Assembly (NCBI GenBank): GCA_029339505.1
Contig: JAQISU010000096.1
Location: 1,512,501-1,576,500, forward strand
DNA: 64,000 bases
Direction: 5' to 3'
Source: Unio delphinus
Taxonomy: Eukaryota > Mollusca > Bivalvia > Unionida > Unionidae
Positions 59,219 to 64,000 of the stretch are shown here, piece after piece (position 1 is the first letter of the stretch; the number at the start of each line of letters is the position of its first letter). The notes beneath the pieces are model-generated. The model was not told the origin of the DNA. It ran no database searches and saw only the letters and a list, made by a program, of their open reading frames with translations. A program made the translations under genes and the position numbers.

Positions 59219-60470
59219 ATATTAGAGCAATATTTTTTTTTTTTTTATTATTTGGGGTTAGAACGTTTGTTGGGAACTTTCTGAGGAAAATTGTTCAAAA
59301 CAACATTTGAACAGCATCAATTTTTATGACCTGTTTCTGTTTATATGTAGATGCATCCAATGTTTTAATATTTGTTATCCATTTGTATCTGCCATTCACA
59401 TTTTGTTCTGAAAAACTGCTCAGAGAGAATTTTTTTTTATCAGAACACATCCTGCTATAGAGATGTTTACCATTTGATCAAATGATGCAAATCCGCCATT
59501 AAATATGGCCACCATGATTAAAAAAATATATTAAAATTTTAACACTTTCTACTCAAGAACTACTCAACAGAAAACTAAACAAATGTCACAGAAAACATCC
59601 TGGCATGAAGTTCTTCCAAACTTTGGTTAAATTATGCCAACCTGCCATCAGATTTGGCATTATTGCTAAGAGTAAAAAAATGTTTCAATGACGTCTTCTC
59701 AATTATTTTTCACAAGAATTTGACTGATTGTGACAGAAAGCATCCTGGCATTGATGGTTTTAAAATTTGTACAAAGGATGCTGATCTACTATCAAATTAT
59801 TGCCACTGTTAATAGAAACAAAAATACTGTACTTGGCAATTTGTCCAGCAAGGGAAGTAACCTATGATGAGTACTATACAGAATCAGGTTTGGGTTATGC
59901 TGAGTTCTTCCCCCAGCAGAAAAATTTTAATAACCATACTTGAGAACACATAATTTACAAATTTAAACACAAACCAAGTAATTTAAATTAGCACAAAAAC
60001 AAAAAATTACACATTTTGGATGAAATTGAATAGATAATAATCTGAAACCAAGGAAATATTTATATTTAACTTTATATGTCGATGAAATTACTTATTGCAG
60101 TTTGGAGAAAAAAAAGTAACTTAAAATGAGATTTCTGTATGGAGACTTTTTGCAAGAGACCCCATGCCCAGTTATGTATATTTGGATTTTGAGTTTGACT
60201 TTGTCCATGACTGATGTTGGAGTTTTAGTGTGTAACTGTTTTTGTCTTGCTTGTTAGTTAATAATAGGTTGTTTATACACAACAAAACACAGATCCAGTT
60301 AAGTTTTTATTTATAATTATACTGTTTGCCTAGGACTAACTGCTGCTACTTATGAAGCAGTTTTGGTTCATTCTGTCAGTGAGTGATTCAGCGGCTACTA
60401 AATGGCACAACGTGGTTGTACAGAGGTCACAGCTGGTCTGTGAAACTCCCTGACAGAACGTTATGGATAA
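59219..60470. other. Intergenic with diverged ~150 bp repeats
   Basis: Three degenerate copies of a segment with ACAGAAA.CATCCTGGCAT and a following GCCATCAAAT-like block lie at about 59,400-59,800. No gene was seen. Confidence 0.4.
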
Positions 60471-60484
60471 CCCTTGAGTAAAGT

Positions 60485-60525
60485 TCCTTCAGCAGAAACT
60501 GAAGGAGCCCAGCAAAGACTGGGCT
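60485..60525 (+). other. Two adjacent stem-loops
   Basis: TCCTTCAG/CTGAAGGA (60,485-60,492 with 60,499-60,506) and AGCCCAG/CTGGGCT (60,506-60,512 with 60,519-60,525) are back to back. Each has a 6-base A-rich loop (CAGAAA, CAAAGA). A structured RNA or a recombinase target are both possible. Confidence 0.45.
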
Positions 60526-61017
60526 GTCCAATGTAGGTTGGGATGACAGCGGCAGCTGTGTGGACTTCACTCAGTGGTTTAGTTTGAATAAACCATATAG
60601 TGCTGACATTAGATTCTTGGGTGAATAACAAAATAAAATTAAGTGAATGCCCAAAGAAAACATACCCCCAAGAATGTAATAGTGGGGAAGCCTTCAGTGT
60701 TCCATGAAGAAAAAAGAAAACAAAACTATATATGTTTATAAAAGATCAGCATAGCAACAATAATGTATAAAAACGTACACATGCATATAGCAAAAAGTCT
60801 ATGATAAAATGTCAAGAATGTCCCAGAGTGGTGCCGAGTATATCTTGGAATACAGCAAAGATGAACTTGAGAATGGAAATGACGAAGTTATCCCATCCAA
60901 TTCAGAGAGAAGCTTGATGATCGCATCCATGAAATGGGTAGAAGAATAACATGAGAATACAATAACACCTCCAGGAATAAACCACTGAATGTATGTATGA
61001 CTATGAAATTATGGATA

Positions 61018-61147
61018 TGCACAAGTTCCACACGAAGAACACTAGTAACACATGCATGCAGAACTCCACACATAATGAATAGGCACACAAGTGCCACCCA
61101 AATAACACTGGTATCACACGCATGCAGAAACTCCCAAATACAATGAA
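61018..61147. repeat. Diverged tandem duplication, ~65 bp unit
   Basis: Two copies share CACAAG.TCC.CACGAA-like starts, CACGCATGCAGAA.CTCC and AATGAATA. Confidence 0.6.
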
Positions 61148-61259
61148 TATAGAAACGTAATGCACGACTATGGAAACTGGAACCCCAGTTACATCACCTG
61201 GTAGAGTAGCGATGTACTGGATAAAAAAATACTGCCAGGATGGAAAATAGTGTCAATGT

Positions 61260-61927
61260 GAGATCTTCTATCCCTTTATGTTGAATGCAGCATGATCATG
61301 ATCATGGTGTAGTACTATCCGCATCCATTGCCATGGCCCTCTGCGCTGCCCTAATAGTAGCCAGGGGTGAGCAAATGACGAAATGTATCTTGTGTAACAA
61401 TCTGAAGACCAACGGCCCAGAACTTTGATTATATGATCTTCCAGCTGGGCGGCCACTGCTGAAGTAGCTGCACCTATACGGAATGAATGGCCACTATACT
61501 GGGAAGTGTCGAGTCCCATCTTACGGTAGACAAGTTGCATATGATTAAGGAACACAACTCTTGATAACGCTTGACCTGTAGCCATAACGAAAAGTGGGGC
61601 ATAGAACTCAGGTGATTAACGTCTCCTGAATTGCATGAAATTCTTCACAGCAGAATAAGGACATAGAGCATGACCCATCATGTCATGTAACTGAATGGTC
61701 ACACCCCTACGGAAAGGATCAGTTTTTGATGATTTTAACTTGAAGAAAGCAGTTTCTTGGTGGAAGTGCACATTGCCCATGCAGAGATGAATGGTTGGAT
61801 CGAAGAAGTCACGAATAATGAATTCTCCACATCTCAGAAATCTGAAGAAAGCAACTATGCAGACAGTCAACAACAACAAATCTGTGTGTGTGTCAAATAC
61901 TCCCTCCTTGCAGAACGGTACAAACAC
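61260..61927 (-). pseudogene. Tyrosine recombinase of a DIRS/Crypton-like or related mobile element
   Basis: The same reading frame spans both pieces and is cut only by a TAA at about 61,616. The N-terminal piece has the first Arg region (VAFFRFLRCGEF) and KLKSSKTDPFRRGVTIQLHD, and the C-terminal piece has YSGHSFRIGAATSAVA (HxxR) and LGRWSSDCYTRYIS with the catalytic Tyr. This is the catalytic R...HxxR...W...Y pattern of tyrosine recombinases. The upstream core-binding domain is absent, and a TGA lies just before the frame. No reverse transcriptase is seen nearby, so the element type is uncertain. Confidence 0.75.
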
Positions 61928-61959
61928 TTGTCAGGATATTGTATGTAATAGGCTCCCGC

Positions 61960-62684
61960 AGTTTTGCAGATCAGTTTACTTGAATTGGAGATCAAGATCT
62001 AGCATTAATTATGACCTTAGAAGTGAACATGTTTACAGTTTGCTATAATTTTCCATTAAGATGAGTGATCTTTTTAAAATAAAAATCCTATTGGAACTTA
62101 GGTCGTGGTCATGTATATAAAAGAGGTTTAGTAAAAAAAAGTTATTCCTAAATATCAGAAATTCTATGATCAAGATTTGTAGGTGTATTTAAATATAATT
62201 TGAGAGGTATCATTTAATTTAATTTTTCATTGTAATTACAGAGTGCTTATTTACATTTTGAACAAACACTGTTTTGGTATTATTGTGAATTTATTTTAAA
62301 TCATTCTTGATTGTATTATCAAGACGATTGGTACATCAATACATTCAAAACGTCTGGTACATCAGCACATTCAAAATTTGGAATTCATTATGAATATTCT
62401 ATAAAGTGGACTTCTTATAAAATAATTAGGATTATTTGGGAATTAGTTCACAATATTGAATAGTCCTTTGAATTTAATTTAAAATTTAAATTTTCACTTT
62501 GTATTATTGGAAAAAAAATTGTTGAATTTGTCAAAACTAGTTGGTTTCTTTTCTTTCTGATCCTTGGTGTAAAATGTCTGATATATTTATTGTGTTTATG
62601 CTATTACATCTCGACGCATGTTTTCATGGTATTTCACATATAAAAAGCCGTTAAATCATCTTTAGAGTACCTCGATCAGAGCAC
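61960..62684. other. Intergenic, no recognised gene
   Basis: AT-rich. Nothing supported was seen. Confidence 0.4.
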
Positions 62685-63180
62685 ACCTCACCACTGCTCT
62701 GTACCCTTCACTGGCTATCAATTCGATACAGAATCAAACACAAAATTTGTTCTCTGTGCTATATTTTAATGACAGACTCCAGTCCAACATACCTATCCAG
62801 CCTCACCCATGTGTATACACCAGCTAGATCCTTACGCTCTTCTTCTGATAATCGTATACTCATTGTTCCCACTGTGAAAACAAAGTCATATGGACAACGT
62901 TCGTTTGCATACCAGGGCCCGGCGACGTGGAACGAATTGCCCATTGAAATTAGACACAAAGACACAGTGGTCCCTTTTAAGAGTGCTCTCAAGACTCGCC
63001 TGTTTCGACCTCAGGAACAAACTTAGCGACCTAATCATGTTTTGTATCTTATATATTTTCAGCATGTTTTTGTTTTCCAATTTCATTGTTTTCGTCATTT
63101 GTTGTTCTGTAGTTTAGTCATATCATTATTAATGGTGTAAAGCGCTTAGAGCTTTTAAAGATTAGGCACTATACAAAGTC

Positions 63181-63230
<50 letters not shown>
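62685..63230 (+). mobile_element. 3' end of CR1/L2-like LINE with (TTA)n tail
   Basis: The best-preserved copy of this LINE family in the window. Its C-terminal reverse-transcriptase frame reads MTDSSPTYLSSLTHVYTPAR, KTKSYGQRSFAYQGPATWNE and FKSALKTRLFRPQ (62,769-63,026). An upstream stretch is in another frame. The 3' UTR has AAAGCGCTTAGAGC and ends in TTA repeats (63,187-63,230). It is truncated to its last ~550 bp. Confidence 0.8.
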
Positions 63231-64000
63231 AAGTTACTGTCGCGCTATCTTGCAATTTTCTAGATGCTGACCCTAGAAATTGTCCATCCTTTAAAAAGCA
63301 GCAATAAGCCAACAAATTCCAGTTTCACCAATATTGATAGAGAGCAGACTTCTCTTTTGTTTGGATGTTAGATGTCTGCATTAGGAGTGCTAGCAAAGTA
63401 GAATTACTGGATGAGTTTTCTAGACCATGCCAGAGATTGGGATCTTGAGATAATAAGCATTCACTTCACATTTTTTAAAAACAGTTTATTTTCTTTCATC
63501 TGTGTCTTCTATCGTCTACTTTTAACATTACATAATGTAATGATTGGCATGAATACGGGCATGTAAACCCCACCACTTCTTTTAAATTCAGAGATAACAT
63601 CGCTTATGTGTTCAGCCTGCCTGAGTGCTTTGAAAGACTTTTTTTCTTATCAGACAATAAAATCTCTGTTGGCTGTGTTGGTCTAATATTTATAACAAAG
63701 AGGCGCGTTGACCTAATTTGTATATATCCTGTCAAGATAGTTTAGGCACGCCATTCATTGTGAGCACAACTTTGTTTCACTGATACTGTATGAGTACTAA
63801 ACCAGAAAAGCGTCAGTAAGAGCCAAATAAAATTTGTTATAATTAGAGTGCCATCATACCTAACGTTTAGAGGGTTGGAGGGCTCATCCATCACGCATAG
63901 CATACTTCTTTAATTTCTTATAGCAAAATTTCGTTGAGTATGTCTTACATTTCATTTCCAATGTTTTCTTCAGATTTTCTAAGATGTCAAAAACGTTTTA
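63231..64000. other. Intergenic, no recognised gene
   Basis: No gene or repeat was recognised. Confidence 0.4.

Noticed and set aside
60485..60525. Hammerhead ribozyme
   Set aside because: The CUGAUGA and GAAA core elements are not in the required arrangement.

Overview
The window is AT-rich, gene-poor nuclear DNA of an invertebrate animal, probably a mollusc. The evidence is long dinucleotide arrays, tRNA-derived SINEs with microsatellite tails, CR1/L2-like LINE ends, a Ty3/gypsy element with fish/mollusc-type gag and pol, and one host gene with animal domains and splice signals. The species cannot be named from sequence alone.

The main object is an integrated Polinton/adintovirus-like virus at about 17,264-31,401. 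It has terminal inverted repeats of about 380 bp (17,269-17,652 and 31,019-31,396) flanked by a 5-bp direct repeat GCCTT. From the left end it carries a packaging ATPase remnant (-); a zinc-ribbon plus parvovirus-like phospholipase A2 protein (+); an rve integrase (+); and, converging on the integrase, one long minus-strand frame for family B DNA polymerase, SF1 helicase and an HNH-like zinc domain. A 0.7-kb divergent control region with a palindrome and ~100-bp repeats follows (22,719-23,430). Then comes a rightward run of small and structural genes: two unknown proteins, a basic minor virion protein, a candidate major capsid protein, an Ala-rich membrane-active candidate, an adenain-like protease, a coiled-coil protein, a small membrane protein and a penton-like jelly-roll protein. 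Several rightward genes share a compact promoter that runs almost into the start codon. Nearly every long gene is interrupted by stops or frameshifts, so this is a decayed copy or a copy with many indel errors.

Immediately right is a minus-strand Ty3/gypsy element (32,355-37,442) with a clear 782-bp 5' LTR and a proline-tRNA primer site. Its integrase precedes its reverse transcriptase, as in the Gmr1-like clade. A second, older fragment of the same family lies at 43,218-45,495.

Between the two is the only convincing host gene, an intronless 731-residue coding exon for a RING plus three FN3 plus C-terminal membrane-segment protein (40,653-42,848, -), with a 3' splice site just upstream.

The rest is repeats: two SINE families, three LINE 3' ends, a tyrosine recombinase pseudogene near 61.3-61.9 kb, five minisatellites, a foldback repeat at 48.2-48.9 kb and many microsatellites. 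No bacterial genes, CRISPR arrays or true tRNA genes were seen.
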